A stretch of 64,000 bases of DNA, from contig NZ_CP107976.1 of NCBI RefSeq assembly GCF_036099295.1, forward strand, positions 5,270,001 through 5,334,000, in the 5' to 3' direction. This DNA is from Streptomyces sp. NBC_00358 (GTDB lineage Bacteria; Actinomycetota; Actinomycetes; Streptomycetales; Streptomycetaceae). Each line of letters starts with the position of its first letter. Position 1 is the first letter of the stretch. The notes under the pieces are model-generated. The model was not told the DNA's origin. It ran no database searches and worked only from the letters and a program-made list of their open reading frames with translations. Positions 50,875 to 59,891 of the stretch are shown here, piece after piece. A program made the translations under genes and the position numbers.

Positions 50875-51255
50875 AGGTGCTTCGCCAGGCCGTGACATCG
50901 GCTCGGAGATGACGGCGTCCCACCGTCGGCACGGTTTCAACGGCACAGCGCGAAACGGTTCTGCGGGACGGGCGCGGCATTTCGACGTGAGGGACGGCAC
51001 TTCCGGGGTGAGGGGCGGGGTACTTCTGGGGTGAGGGGCGCATTTCGGTCCCGGACCGTCGCGCCCCGGCGGCCGCGCTTCCGCCGGGGTGGTGGTTTTG
51101 TCACGAGACACCCCGATCCGCCCCCGGGTTCGCAACCGGCGGCTCGGCCAGGAAGAATCGGGGTGCGTGCCGCCATGGCGGTGCGGTGGTGAGACGCTGC
51201 ACTGGGCCGCGTTCATACGTGGATGACGCGACCCGTACGGGGAGGTGGCAGGCAA
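50875..51255. other. Gap between kbpA and afsK with short tandem repeat
   Basis: 380 bp without a gene. About three imperfect copies of CATTTCGACGTGAGGGACGG / CACTTCCGGGGTGAGGGGCG lie at 50975-51048. The afsK promoter should be within 51050-51250. No regulon operator is present, consistent with afsK being outside the catabolic regulon. Confidence 0.55.
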
Positions 51256-53586
51256 GTGGTGGATCAGCTGACGCAGCACGATCCGCGGCGGATCGGGCCG
51301 TTCGAGGTGCTGGGACGGCTGGGTGCCGGCGGCATGGGGCTGGTCTATCTCGCGCGCTCGGCTTCCGGCCGTCGCGTGGCGATCAAGACGGTCCGGACGG
51401 AGCTCGCCGAGGACCAGTTGTTCCGGGTCCGCTTCTCCCGTGAGGTCGAGGCGGCCCGAGCCGTCTCGGGTTTCTACACGGCCGCCGTGGTCGACGCCGA
51501 CGCCCGTGCCGCGGTGCCGTGGCTGGCCACCGCCTACGTGCCCGCGCCCTCGCTAGAGGAAATAGTGAATGAGTGCGGGCCGCTCCCGGCCCAGGCGGTG
51601 CGCTGGCTGGCCGCGGGTGTCGCGGAGGCGCTCCAGTCGATCCACGGTGCGGGACTCGTCCACCGCGACCTGAAGCCCTCGAACGTGCTGGTGGTCGAGG
51701 ACGGGCCGCGCGTGATCGACTTCGGCATCGCGTCCGGCGTCTCGAACACCCGCCTGACCATGACCAACGTCGCCGTCGGAACGCCCGCCTACATGTCGCC
51801 CGAGCAGGCGAAGGACTCGCGCAGTGTGACCGGCGCGAGCGATGTCTTCTCGCTCGGCTCGATGCTGGTCTTCGCGGCCACCGGACACGCCCCCTTCCAC
51901 GGTGCCAACCCGGTCGAGACGGTCTTCATGCTGCTCCGCGAGGGCCCGGACCTCGAAGGCCTCCCCGACGAGCTGCGCCCGCTCATCGAGTCCTGCATGC
52001 AGATGGACGCCACGGCCCGCCCCAACCCCGCCGACCTCCAGGCCCAGCTCGCGCCCCACCTCTTCGGCTCCGGCTCCGACGACAGCGGTACGGCGTCGGC
52101 CTGGCTGCCCGAGCGGGCGGTGGGCCTGATCGAGACGCGCCGCGGCGGCCGTCCGCCGGTCAAGCCGCCGACCGGGGGGAGCGGACGCAGTGGCGGGGGC
52201 CGCCCGATGCTCCCTCCGCCCCCTTCGCACGCCCCGGTGCCCGTGGGGGCGCCCGACACCGGCCCGGTGCGCCTCGCGGGCGCCCCGGTGCCCATCGGCC
52301 CCGGCCCGCGCGTCCTGGACGCCCGTGCGGCGGCCGTGAAGGCGCCGCCGCCGGAGGCCGGGCTCGCCGCGTCCTGGTCCCGGCCGCGCATCGGCCTGAA
52401 CGGCGCCGAACCGGCGCCCGTGGCCACGGTCCCGCCCCCCACGCCCGACGCCTCGGCCGGCTGGCGCCCCTGGCGCTTCCGTATGTCGAACGACGTCTGG
52501 GGCACTCCCTCGGTCGCCGACGACCTCGTCTACGTCACCTCCTTCGAAGTCCACGCCCTCGACGTCGCGACCGGCCGCCGCCGTTTCAAGACCCGTGACG
52601 TGGCCTGGTCGATGGCCGTGGCGGACGGCCGTATCCACGCGTCCGACGGGCCGACGCTGTTCGCGCTCGAAGCCCGGGAGGGCGCGGATCTCTGGCGCCT
52701 GTCCACGGACGCCTGGGTCTACTCCCTTCAGGCCGACCGCGGAACGGTCGTCACCGGCACGCGCGGCGGCGGCATCCAGGCCTGGGAGGCCTCGAACGGC
52801 CAGAAGCTCTGGGAGATCAACGGCGCCCAGACGGACTTCGAGTCCCCGGAGTCCGGTCCGGCGATCCACGACGGCACGGTGTACGTCTGGAAGGACGCCC
52901 GGCTGCGCGCGCTGGAGGCCCGTACGGGCGACGAGCGCTGGTCGTACCCGATCGGCGACACGGCCTCCTGCGGCGGTGTACCGGTCCGCATCACCCACGC
53001 GCCCGACGGCTGTGCCTACATCTCCGCCGGCACCCGCGTCCTCGCCGTGGACGTGGCGAGCGGTCACGTCCGCTGGCACTTCGAGGCCCCGGCCGTCTTC
53101 CTCTGCGCGCCCACCTTCGCCCCGGGCCCGGCGGTGACGGGCGGCGGTGTCTACCTCGCCGACTACCTCGGCACGGTGTACGCCCTCGACGCGACCGACG
53201 GCCGCGACCGCTGGCGCATCGCCACCGAGTCCCGCGCCTCCACCGAGCCGGTTCTCGTCGCCGCCGGACACGTCCATGTCGGCAGCGGCAAGGGTCTGTA
53301 CACGCTGGACGCCGTCACCGGCACCCCGAAGTGGCGCTTCCAGGCCGGGGGCGACCTGGTCGGAGCACCGGCGGTGGCCGAGGGCCGTATCCACTTCGGC
53401 TCCACGGACCATCTCCTGTACACGCTGAAGGCCGACGACGGGCGCCTGCGCTGGAAGCTGGCCACCGGCGGCGAGATCACCGGGGCGCCCGTGGTCAAGG
53501 ACGGGGTCGTGTACGCGTGCAGCAAGGACCGCTGCGTGTACGCGCTGGACGCGGAGAAGGGAACCGGGACGGCCCGCACGACGTGA
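51256..53586 (+). CDS. afsK: Serine/threonine protein kinase AfsK
   Basis: A 776-residue kinase. Residues 12-275 are the catalytic domain: glycine loop LGAGGMG (about 20-26), ATP Lys44 in AIK, catalytic HRDLKPSN (Asp138), DFG at 155-157, and T168 in SNTRLTMTNVAVGT, the same number as the reported AfsK autophosphorylation site. Residues 280-400 are a Pro/Gly-rich linker. Residues 410-776 are PQQ/WD-like beta-propeller repeats (DVWGTPSVADDLVYV, LYTLDAVTGTPKWRF, VYALDAEKG). AfsK phosphorylates AfsR, which then activates afsS and antibiotic production; it also affects polar growth. GTG 51256 gives the family N-terminus MVDQLTQHD. Confidence 0.95.
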   Translation: MVDQLTQHDPRRIGPFEVLGRLGAGGMGLVYLARSASGRRVAIKTVRTELAEDQLFRVRFSREVEAARAVSGFYTAAVVDADARAAVPWLATAYVPAPSLEEIVNECGPLPAQAVRWLAAGVAEALQSIHGAGLVHRDLKPSNVLVVEDGPRVIDFGIASGVSNTRLTMTNVAVGTPAYMSPEQAKDSRSVTGASDVFSLGSMLVFAATGHAPFHGANPVETVFMLLREGPDLEGLPDELRPLIESCMQMDATARPNPADLQAQLAPHLFGSGSDDSGTASAWLPERAVGLIETRRGGRPPVKPPTGGSGRSGGGRPMLPPPPSHAPVPVGAPDTGPVRLAGAPVPIGPGPRVLDARAAAVKAPPPEAGLAASWSRPRIGLNGAEPAPVATVPPPTPDASAGWRPWRFRMSNDVWGTPSVADDLVYVTSFEVHALDVATGRRRFKTRDVAWSMAVADGRIHASDGPTLFALEAREGADLWRLSTDAWVYSLQADRGTVVTGTRGGGIQAWEASNGQKLWEINGAQTDFESPESGPAIHDGTVYVWKDARLRALEARTGDERWSYPIGDTASCGGVPVRITHAPDGCAYISAGTRVLAVDVASGHVRWHFEAPAVFLCAPTFAPGPAVTGGGVYLADYLGTVYALDATDGRDRWRIATESRASTEPVLVAAGHVHVGSGKGLYTLDAVTGTPKWRFQAGGDLVGAPAVAEGRIHFGSTDHLLYTLKADDGRLRWKLATGGEITGAPVVKDGVVYACSKDRCVYALDAEKGTGTARTT

Positions 53587-53643
53587 GGCGGGCCGCTCGG
53601 CCCTCGCCGGGGCGGGTGCGGCGGCCGTGGGTAGGGTGACGGC

Positions 53644-54276
53644 ATGTACACGTGGGGGCGCAGGCTCAGATTCACAGTGGTGTCGGCGATGGTGGTGCTG
53701 GCCCTGACGGGCTTCTCGTCGGGCCGCGGCCACCGCAGCCGCAGTCACTACGGCGGTGGCGGAGGCGGTTGCAGCAGCTCCCGCCAGGACCACGACAGTT
53801 CGTCGTCGACGACGTCGGGTGGCGGCGGCTCGTACGGCAGCGGTTCGTCCAGCAGCGACCCGTACGGCAGCTCGTCCCGTTCGCCCGGCGATGACGCGTA
53901 CGGCTCCGGTACGAGTACCAGTGGCAGCAGCGGCGGTACGTACCGCTCGCGGCCCACCTACCGTTCCACCCCCACGACGACCTCCTCCGGCACCGCCCGG
54001 TCTCTGAAGGACGGGACCGCGGTGCTGGTGCACTGCGCGAGCCAGGAGGACCCGTACACGACCGTCGAGGTCAGGAATCCGAACGGGCGCGAGGTCCTCT
54101 TCACCGTGAAGGTCGGCTTCAAGGACAGCGCCGACTTCACCATGACCGACGCCACCAGCCAGGTGTCGGTGCCCGCGAAAGGCAAGGCGACCGTCCGGGT
54201 GGCCGCTGCCGGCACGGGGGCCGTGGACCGGATCGATCACTGCGAGGTCGATCCAAAGGCCGAGGCCGTGCGTTGA
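53644..54276 (+). CDS. Secreted Ser/Gly-rich protein downstream of afsK
   Basis: A 210-residue exported protein. A basic N-terminus and hydrophobic stretch (LRFTVVSAMVVLALTGFSSG) form a signal peptide or anchor. Residues 30-110 are Ser/Gly/Tyr-rich low complexity. Residues 115-210 form a small beta-sandwich (VEVRNPNGREVLFTVKVGF) with Cys in VHCASQED and DHCEVD that could form a disulfide. It lies 57 bp after afsK on the same strand, the position of SCO4424 in S. coelicolor. Its function is not known. The next genes downstream are convergent and belong to the catabolic regulon. Confidence 0.82.
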   Translation: MYTWGRRLRFTVVSAMVVLALTGFSSGRGHRSRSHYGGGGGGCSSSRQDHDSSSSTTSGGGGSYGSGSSSSDPYGSSSRSPGDDAYGSGTSTSGSSGGTYRSRPTYRSTPTTTSSGTARSLKDGTAVLVHCASQEDPYTTVEVRNPNGREVLFTVKVGFKDSADFTMTDATSQVSVPAKGKATVRVAAAGTGAVDRIDHCEVDPKAEAVR

Positions 54277-54289
54277 CGGCCCGCGGGGC

Positions 54290-55141
54290 TCACCGCGTCC
54301 GGAATCCGCCCGGTCGCCGCGCGGCGAACAGCTCCGCCTGCCGCTCGTCCGGCAGGTTGCCGAGGGAGACGAGCTGCGGGGCGTGCGCGAGGGCTGCCGC
54401 GCGGGTGGCCTCCTGCGCCTGCCACAGCGCCCGTACGGTCCCCTGGACGGCTTCGGCCGGGTAGGACGCGATGACCGTCGCGCATCCGACGGCCGCCGCC
54501 AACGCCCCGCCCGGCGGGGTGACTTCGGAGACCAGGCCGACCTCGTACGCGCGCCGCGCGGAGATCCGCTCGGCGGTGCCCATCAGGGCCATCCGCGCCA
54601 CCTCCCCGAACGGCATCCGCTGCGCGAGATAGACGGACTCGTACGCGCTGACCATCCCGTACGTCGTGTGCGGATCGAAGAACGTCGCCTCCTCGTCGGC
54701 CACGACGAACTCCGACTCGCCCAGCAGGTAGAAGGCCCCGCCGCAGGCGATCCCGTTCACGGCGGCGATCACCGGCTTCCACAGGCCGTTCGCCTTCGGC
54801 CCGATCGTGGCGAGCGGATCGTCCACCATGTACGGGGAGCCGGGCTGCGGCACCTCGGCGCCCCGGTCGATCCCGGTGCAGAAGGCACGCCCGCCCGCCC
54901 CGGTGACGACGATCGCCCGCACGGTGTCGTCGAACCGGAACTCGCGCCAGGCGGAGATCAGTTCGGCCGCCGTCCCGAGGTCGATGGCGTTGAGCCGGTC
55001 CGGCCGGTCGAGGGTGAGCACGGCGACCCCGGCACCCTTGTCGACCCTCACCGCCAGCCCCGTACCTCCCGCGTTTCCCGTGCCTCCCGTACCTTCCGTG
55101 CCTCCCGCACTTGCCGTAGCTCCCGCCCCGCCCCCGTTCAC
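54290..55141 (-). CDS. Enoyl-CoA hydratase/isomerase
   Basis: A 283-residue crotonase-family protein. The N-terminal 28 residues are Gly/Thr-rich low complexity encoded by CCTCCCGTACC-like DNA repeats. The fold starts AVLTLDRPDRLNAIDLG (about 40). Oxyanion-hole motifs are GGRAFCTGIDRGAE (about 81) and NGIACGGAFYLLGESEFVVADE (about 126). The THTTYGMVSAYES-like region (about 155) lacks an obvious Glu at the usual hydratase position, so isomerase or hydrolase chemistry is possible. The GTG start overlaps the DUF35 stop (GTGA). It is the third gene of the thiolase/DUF35/hydratase operon behind two operators. Confidence 0.88.
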   Translation of the reverse strand: MNGGGAGATASAGGTEGTGGTGNAGGTGLAVRVDKGAGVAVLTLDRPDRLNAIDLGTAAELISAWREFRFDDTVRAIVVTGAGGRAFCTGIDRGAEVPQPGSPYMVDDPLATIGPKANGLWKPVIAAVNGIACGGAFYLLGESEFVVADEEATFFDPHTTYGMVSAYESVYLAQRMPFGEVARMALMGTAERISARRAYEVGLVSEVTPPGGALAAAVGCATVIASYPAEAVQGTVRALWQAQEATRAAALAHAPQLVSLGNLPDERQAELFAARRPGGFRTR

Positions 55142-55638
55142 GCGCGCTCCAGGACCCAGCGCGGGACCGTGACGCCGTTCACCTCGGTGAACACCGCCTG
55201 GACCCGGGCGCCGATCCGGATCCGTTCCGGCGGGACGGAGTCGAGGGGCTCGTCCGGCCCGCTCACCAGATTTCCGACCAGCCGTATCCGCGGCGCGTCC
55301 GCCAGCTCCACCACGATCGCGTTGTACGGCGCCAGCGCCGCGTAGGCGGGCAGGAGCGGCGGATGCGGCACGACGTACGACCAGATCCGGCCGCGCCCGC
55401 TCATCCGGCGCCACTCGTCGGCGAACGACCGGCACTGCGGGCAGCAGGGGCGGGGCGGGAAGCGGAGTTCGCCGCACTCGGCGCAGGACTGGACGCGCAG
55501 TTCGCCCCGGGCGGCGTACTGCCAGAAGGGTGTCCCGTCGTCGTCGGGGACGGGGGACAGCAGGGACTCGTCGGGCCCGTTCGCCGGGGCCCGCCCGGCT
55601 GTCTCGGCGATGTCGGCGGTGTCGGCGGTCTCGGCCAT
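55138..55638 (-). CDS. DUF35 OB-fold/zinc-ribbon protein, thiolase partner
   Basis: A 166-residue protein with a zinc ribbon (CAECGELRFPPRPCCPQC, about residues 52-69) and an OB-fold (IWSYVVPHPPLLPAY to VNGVTVPRW). It is encoded nine bases downstream of a thiolase-like gene, the classical arrangement for a thiolase/DUF35 complex. GAGGAG lies five bases before ATG 55638, and its stop overlaps the next gene. It is paralogous to the 41587 gene; both belong to the regulon by operator position. It likely forms an aldolase or thiolase complex with the 55648-56796 product. Confidence 0.9.
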   Translation of the reverse strand: MAETADTADIAETAGRAPANGPDESLLSPVPDDDGTPFWQYAARGELRVQSCAECGELRFPPRPCCPQCRSFADEWRRMSGRGRIWSYVVPHPPLLPAYAALAPYNAIVVELADAPRIRLVGNLVSGPDEPLDSVPPERIRIGARVQAVFTEVNGVTVPRWVLERA

Positions 55639-55647
55639 GTCGGCTCC

Positions 55648-56796
55648 TCAACTCCTCAGCAGCAGCGCGGAGGTGGGGACCCCTTCCCCCGCTGTGACCA
55701 GGCAGGTGGCCGCCCCCGGCACCTGCGCCGTACTCGTGCCCCGCAACTGCTTCACGCCCTCGTTGATGAGGTTGAAACCGTGGACGTAGGCCTCGCTGAG
55801 CCCGCCGCCCCCGGTGTTGACGGGCAGCCGTCCGCCGATCTCCAGCGCCCCGCCCTCGGTGAAGGCCGCGCCCTCGCCGCGCCCGCAGAAGCCGTATCCC
55901 TCCAGCGAGAGGGGGATGAGCGGGGTGAACGCGTCGTAGATCTGCGCCACGTCCACGTCCTCGGGTGTGAACTCGGCGTGCTTCCACAGGTGCCGGGCGG
56001 CGGTCCAGGCGGGGCCGGTGAGCGGGTCGTCGTTCCAGTAGTTGACCATGCCGTGGTGCTGGGCGGGCAGGCCCTGCGCGGCGGAGTGGACGTACACGGG
56101 CCGCTGCCGGCAGTCGCGGGCCCGCTCGGCGGAGACGATCACGCAGGCCAGCGCGCCGTCCGTCTCCAGGCAGTTGTCGAAGAGGCAGAGGGGCTCGCTG
56201 ATCCAGCGGGAGGTCATGTACATCTCGCGGGTCAGCGGGCGTTCGTACATCATCGCGGCCGGGTTCTGGTTGGCCCGGTTACGGCAGGCCAGTGCCACGT
56301 TGAACAGGTGGTCGCGGGTCGCCCCGTACTCGTGCATGTAGCGGCGCGCGAGCATCCCGATCTCGTCGGCGGGCCGCAGCAGTCCGAAGGGCCGGGTCCA
56401 CTGGGCCGGGGTGGGGAGCTGGACGGCCGTGTTCTTCCAGGGGCGCGGCCCGCTGCCCCGCTTGCGGGAGCGCCAGGCAACGCCCACCGTCGCCTGGCCG
56501 GTGGCGACGGCGGCGGCGAGATGCGCGACGGTGGCGCAGGAACCGCCGCCTCCGTAACCGACCTTGCTGAAGAAGGTGAGGTCGCCGAGCCCGACCGCCT
56601 TGGCGACCTCCACCTCGTCGGTCTCCTCCATGGTGTACGAGGCGAGCCCGTCGACCTCGGCGGGCGCGATACCGGCGTCGTCGAGGGCGGCGAGGATCGC
56701 CCGGCAGGCCAAGGCCTTCTCGGACTCGGGGAGTTGCTTGGCGAACGGGGTCTGTCCGATTCCGACGACGGCTGTGGCGTCCTTGATCCCTGGCAT
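55648..56796 (-). CDS. Thiolase-like lipid-transfer protein
   Basis: A 382-residue thiolase-superfamily protein. TAVVGIGQTPFAKQLPESEKAL opens it in pieces; the nucleophile region is GYGGGGSCATVAHLA (about 91), with a Cys shifted from the usual thiolase position. AQIYDAFTPLIPLSLEGYGFCGRGEGA-type sequence (about 288) and GGGGLSEAYVHGFNLINE (about 335) are as in Ltp-family proteins. With the adjacent DUF35 protein it should form an Ltp2/ChsH2-like complex that cleaves or thiolyses a beta-hydroxy or beta-keto acyl-CoA. ATG 56796 is preferred over an upstream ATG because GGAGG lies six bases before it. Confidence 0.9.
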   Translation of the reverse strand: MPGIKDATAVVGIGQTPFAKQLPESEKALACRAILAALDDAGIAPAEVDGLASYTMEETDEVEVAKAVGLGDLTFFSKVGYGGGGSCATVAHLAAAVATGQATVGVAWRSRKRGSGPRPWKNTAVQLPTPAQWTRPFGLLRPADEIGMLARRYMHEYGATRDHLFNVALACRNRANQNPAAMMYERPLTREMYMTSRWISEPLCLFDNCLETDGALACVIVSAERARDCRQRPVYVHSAAQGLPAQHHGMVNYWNDDPLTGPAWTAARHLWKHAEFTPEDVDVAQIYDAFTPLIPLSLEGYGFCGRGEGAAFTEGGALEIGGRLPVNTGGGGLSEAYVHGFNLINEGVKQLRGTSTAQVPGAATCLVTAGEGVPTSALLLRS

Positions 56797-56824
56797 GGGT
56801 GACCTCCGCACACGGTCCCGGCTG

Positions 56825-56839
56825 CTGACAGGCCGTCAG
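56825..56839. promoter_or_regulatory. Regulon operator copy 10
   Basis: CTGACAGGCCGTCAG has one mismatch in the left arm. It lies 28 bp upstream of the thiolase-like start on the minus strand and is paired with the next copy 27 bp away. Confidence 0.82.
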
Positions 56840-56851
56840 GCTACAGCTAAT

Positions 56852-56866
56852 CTGACGGTCAGTCAG
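56852..56866. promoter_or_regulatory. Regulon operator copy 11
   Basis: CTGACGGTCAGTCAG, preceded by AAT. It lies 28 bp upstream of the FadD3-like start codon, so this divergent promoter has a double operator. Confidence 0.84.
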
Positions 56867-56894
56867 CTAGTGGTGCTCGGGCGGGAGGTGCGCG

Positions 56895-58541
56895 ATGCGC
56901 GGTGACCTGGAGTGGGGCGGTGTCCCGGGTCTTGTACGGTCGGCGGCGGCCCGTTTCGCGGACCGGGAGGCGGTCGTCGAGGGCCGGACGCGCATCTCCT
57001 ACGAGGAGTTGGGGGCCCGCGTGGAGCGGGCCGCGGCGGCCTGCGTGGCGAGCGGGGTGCGGGTCGGGGACCGCGTCGCCGTCTGGGCCCCGAACACCCT
57101 CGACTGGATCGTCTCCGCGCTCGGCGCGGTGTCCGCGGGCGCGGTCCTCGTCCCCCTCAACACCCGTTTCAAGGGCGCCGAGGCGGCGTACGTACTGGCC
57201 CGGAGCCGGGCGCGGCTGCTGTTCGTGACGGGAACGTTCCTCGGCACCTCGTACGTGGCGGCACTGCGCCGGGCGGCCGGCGAACCCCGGGGGACGGGCC
57301 CCGGCGCCGGGCCGGACACCGGCCCCGACGGCGGCTCCGGAACCGGCCCGCTCCCCGGCCTCCCGCACCTGGAACAGGTGGTGGTCCTCGCGGACGACGC
57401 CCCCGCCGACTTCCGCACCTGGAAGGACTTCCTGGCGGACGGGGAGGGTGTGGGACGGGACGAGGTACGCCGTCGGGGGGCGGCCGTGTCCGGCGCCTCC
57501 CCCTCGGACATCATCTTCACCTCGGGCACCACGGGCCGCCCGAAGGGGGCCCTGATCACCCACGCGCAGACACTGCGCGGCTACGAGATCTGGAGCGACC
57601 TCGCCGGTCTGCGCGAGGGCGACCGCTATCTGATCGTGAACCCCTTCTTCCACACCTTCGGCTACAAGGCCGGGATCATCGCCTGTCTGATGCGCGGGGC
57701 GACGATGGTGCCGCAGCCGGTGTTCGACGTGGACACGGTGCTCGCGAACGTCGCCGCGGAACGCGTCTCCGTCCTCCCCGGCCCGCCCACCCTCCACCAG
57801 TCCCTCCTCGACCACCCCTCCCGTGACGCGTACGACCTCTCCGCGCTGCGGCTGGTGGTGACGGGCGCCGCGGTGGTCCCGCTGCGCCTGGTCGAACGCC
57901 TGCGCACGGAACTCGGCGTGGACACGGTCCTCACGGCGTACGGGCTCTCCGAGGCGAGCGGCATCGTCACGATGTGCCGCAGGGGGGACCCGCCGGCGGT
58001 GATCGCCTCGACCTCGGGCCGGGCGATCCCGGACACCGAGGTGCGGGTGGTGGACGCCTCGGGAGCACCGGCGGCCCCCGGCTCTCCCGGCGAGGTCCTG
58101 GTCCGCGGGTTCAACGTGATGAGCGGCTACTTCGAGGACGCGGCGGCCACGGCGGAGGTCCTGGCCCCGGACGGCTGGCTGCGTACCGGCGACGTGGGCG
58201 TGCTCGACGCCGAGGGCAACCTCCGCATCACCGACCGGATCAAGGACATGTTCATCGTCGGCGGCTTCAACGCCTACCCCGCGGAGATCGAGCAGTTGCT
58301 CGGCCTGCACCCCGATGTCGCCGACGTGGCGGTCGTCGGCGTACCCGACACCCGGCTGGGCGAGGTCGGCAGGGCCTACGTCGTCCGCCGCCCGCACTCC
58401 GACCTCACGGCCGACGACCTGATCACCTGGTCCCGCCGCGAAATGGCCAACTACAAGGTCCCCCGCACGGTCGAGTTCGTCAGCACCCTGCCCCGGAACG
58501 CGAGCGGGAAGGTGGTGAAGGGGGAGCTGCGAGGGGGGTGA
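56895..58541 (+). CDS. FadD3-like AMP-forming acyl-CoA synthetase
   Basis: A 548-residue adenylate-forming ligase. The P-loop is IIFTSGTTGRPKGALIT (about 205). The strand NPFFHTFGYKAGIIACL (about 250) is very like the equivalent region of mycobacterial FadD3, the HIP-CoA synthetase of steroid C/D-ring degradation. AYGLSEASGIVTMC (about 350) binds adenine, ITDRIKDMFIVGGFNAYP (about 445) is the hinge, and the catalytic Lys is in PRNASGKVVK near the C-terminus. An insertion near 138-158 is Gly/Pro-rich. It should activate a substituted alicyclic or branched acid. It is divergent from the thiolase operon, with two operators between. Confidence 0.9.
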   Translation: MRGDLEWGGVPGLVRSAAARFADREAVVEGRTRISYEELGARVERAAAACVASGVRVGDRVAVWAPNTLDWIVSALGAVSAGAVLVPLNTRFKGAEAAYVLARSRARLLFVTGTFLGTSYVAALRRAAGEPRGTGPGAGPDTGPDGGSGTGPLPGLPHLEQVVVLADDAPADFRTWKDFLADGEGVGRDEVRRRGAAVSGASPSDIIFTSGTTGRPKGALITHAQTLRGYEIWSDLAGLREGDRYLIVNPFFHTFGYKAGIIACLMRGATMVPQPVFDVDTVLANVAAERVSVLPGPPTLHQSLLDHPSRDAYDLSALRLVVTGAAVVPLRLVERLRTELGVDTVLTAYGLSEASGIVTMCRRGDPPAVIASTSGRAIPDTEVRVVDASGAPAAPGSPGEVLVRGFNVMSGYFEDAAATAEVLAPDGWLRTGDVGVLDAEGNLRITDRIKDMFIVGGFNAYPAEIEQLLGLHPDVADVAVVGVPDTRLGEVGRAYVVRRPHSDLTADDLITWSRREMANYKVPRTVEFVSTLPRNASGKVVKGELRGG

Positions 58542-58617
58542 GGGCCGTGGAGGAGAGCCCGGGGGCGGGCGCGGCACGTCCCGGGGGAGGTGTAGAACGC
58601 GTAGTACACTTGCGTAT

Positions 58618-58902
58618 ATGGGGAGTAACAGGGAAATTCCGCTCAGGGAACTCAACCAGCAGACGTCGCGGGTGATGGCCCGGGTCGAGGCGGGGGAGAC
58701 CGTCACCATCACCAAGGACGGCGTGCCGATAGGGGACATCGTTCCTCATGGAGCGCGCGACAGGATTCGTGCCGGGCGGCCCGTGTACGCCTTCAGGACC
58801 GATGAGATGGGCTTGCTCGACCTCCCCGACTTGGGAGGGCCGGCCCTCGGCGACGACGAGATCGACGAGACTCTGCGGGGAATGGGCGCGACCGATGGCT
58901 GA
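58618..58902 (+). CDS. Phd/YefM-type antitoxin
   Basis: A 94-residue antitoxin. Residues 6-50 (EIPLRELNQQTSRVMARVEAG, then VTITKDGVPIGDIVP, in pieces) form the Phd DNA-binding fold; the acidic C-terminal half (DETLRGMGATDG end) would neutralise the toxin. It overlaps the PIN toxin gene by eight bases. No ribosome site is visible before ATG 58618; GTAGTACACTTGCGTATATG lies directly upstream, so a leaderless transcript with the promoter or operator right at the gene start is likely. Phd-type antitoxins repress their own promoter. Confidence 0.88.
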   Translation: MGSNREIPLRELNQQTSRVMARVEAGETVTITKDGVPIGDIVPHGARDRIRAGRPVYAFRTDEMGLLDLPDLGGPALGDDEIDETLRGMGATDG

Positions 58903-59362
58903 GGTTCCAGTGCCCGCGATTCCCGTGGCCGTCGCCGACACCAACGCGCTCTATCGCCTGTTCACGCCCAAGGACCCGCGTCATGAAGCGCACCGAGCGG
59001 CGCTCGCCCGTGTCGGGCATCTCGTCGTCTCGCCGATGGTCCTCACCGAACTCGACTACCTGCTCACGGAGCGGGTGGGGCCGAGGGCATCGATGAATGC
59101 CCTGGACTTCATCGCTGGTCAGGTGGAGGCCAGGCGCTTCGAGATCCCGGAGTCCGTGCCGCACCTGCGGGGCGCGATGGCTGTGATGCGCGGCTATGAA
59201 GACGCTGGGGGTGGTGAGGGGGTCGGGCTCGCGGATGCGATGAACGTGGTCCTGGCCGCGGCCTTCCAGACCGCCGACATCTTCACCACCGACCGCCACT
59301 TCCGCATGATGCGCCCGCTCACCGGGGAGGCGGCGTTCCGACTGCTGCCGGACGACATCTGA
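58895..59362 (+). CDS. PIN-domain toxin (VapC-like ribonuclease)
   Basis: A 155-residue PIN-domain protein. Conserved acidic residues are visible in VAVADTNALYRLF (Asp near 15), LTELDYLL (Glu near 52), VGLADAMNVVLAA (Asp near 115) and IFTTDRHFRMM (Asp near 133), the set that binds Mg2+/Mn2+ for RNA cleavage. Its start overlaps the antitoxin stop, which couples translation. VapC-type toxins cut tRNA or rRNA and stop translation when free. The pair sits between the FadD3-like gene and afsS, a place with no toxin-antitoxin genes in S. coelicolor as far as I recall. Confidence 0.9.
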   Translation: MAEVPVPAIPVAVADTNALYRLFTPKDPRHEAHRAALARVGHLVVSPMVLTELDYLLTERVGPRASMNALDFIAGQVEARRFEIPESVPHLRGAMAVMRGYEDAGGGEGVGLADAMNVVLAAAFQTADIFTTDRHFRMMRPLTGEAAFRLLPDDI

Positions 59363-59532
59363 GCGCTCTGAGGCGAGTGCGGAATCCGCAGCGTCCGCGC
59401 GTACCACCGTCCTTGCCGTTCACGCGCGCCGACTATCGGCCTGAACTGCGTGCGAGGCCCCCGGACACACGGCGACCGCGGCGGCTCCCCCTCCGCGCCG
59501 CCGCGGTCGATCCCCGTGTGGTGTGGCTCTGG

Positions 59533-59706
59533 TCAGGCAGGCTCGTCCGTGGCGTGGACGTTGTCCGTGGACGCGTCGCCGGTGTCGTCGCCGAGGGCGA
59601 TCGGGTTCTTGCCCGTAAGCGGCTCGTCCGTGGCGTGGACGTTGTCCGTGGTGACCGTCGGCTCGCCGGTGGCGTGGACGTTGTCGGTGCTGAGGTCGTC
59701 ACTCAT
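59533..59706 (-). CDS. afsS: AfsS (AfsR2), small sigma-like activator of secondary metabolism
   Basis: A 57-residue acidic protein containing three copies of S/T-T-D-N-V-H-A-T (STDNVHATGEP, TTDNVHATDEP, STDNVHATDEP). Repeated T-x-D-N-V-H motifs are the hallmark of AfsS, the small protein whose transcription is switched on by phosphorylated AfsR and which raises antibiotic production. GGGGAG lies seven bases before the ATG. It is downstream of afsR in the same orientation, as in S. coelicolor, with an AfsR/PHO-box-like direct repeat between the two genes. The mechanism of AfsS is still unclear. The short length makes the gene easy to miss. Confidence 0.93.
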   Translation of the reverse strand: MSDDLSTDNVHATGEPTVTTDNVHATDEPLTGKNPIALGDDTGDASTDNVHATDEPA

Positions 59707-59891
59707 GACTGGCTCCCCTGGCAGTTCTGATCGTTGCTGTTGCTGTTGCGGTAGTCGGGAAGGGCCCGCCCGGCAACTCCCCCGAGGATCGCCGGACGGG
59801 CACTTCTGGGCCGGTTCACCTTAGAGGTGTGGCCGTATGTCGTCCCGCCTGCCCCCCGACGCGCCGGATCGACAACCTGAGAGTGCCGGTT

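Noticed and set aside
59433..59702. An 89-codon minus-strand frame rich in Thr/Ser/Arg
   Set aside because: It is an out-of-frame shadow of the repeated DNA of afsS; the afsS frame (59533-59706) has the right motif, start and ribosome site.
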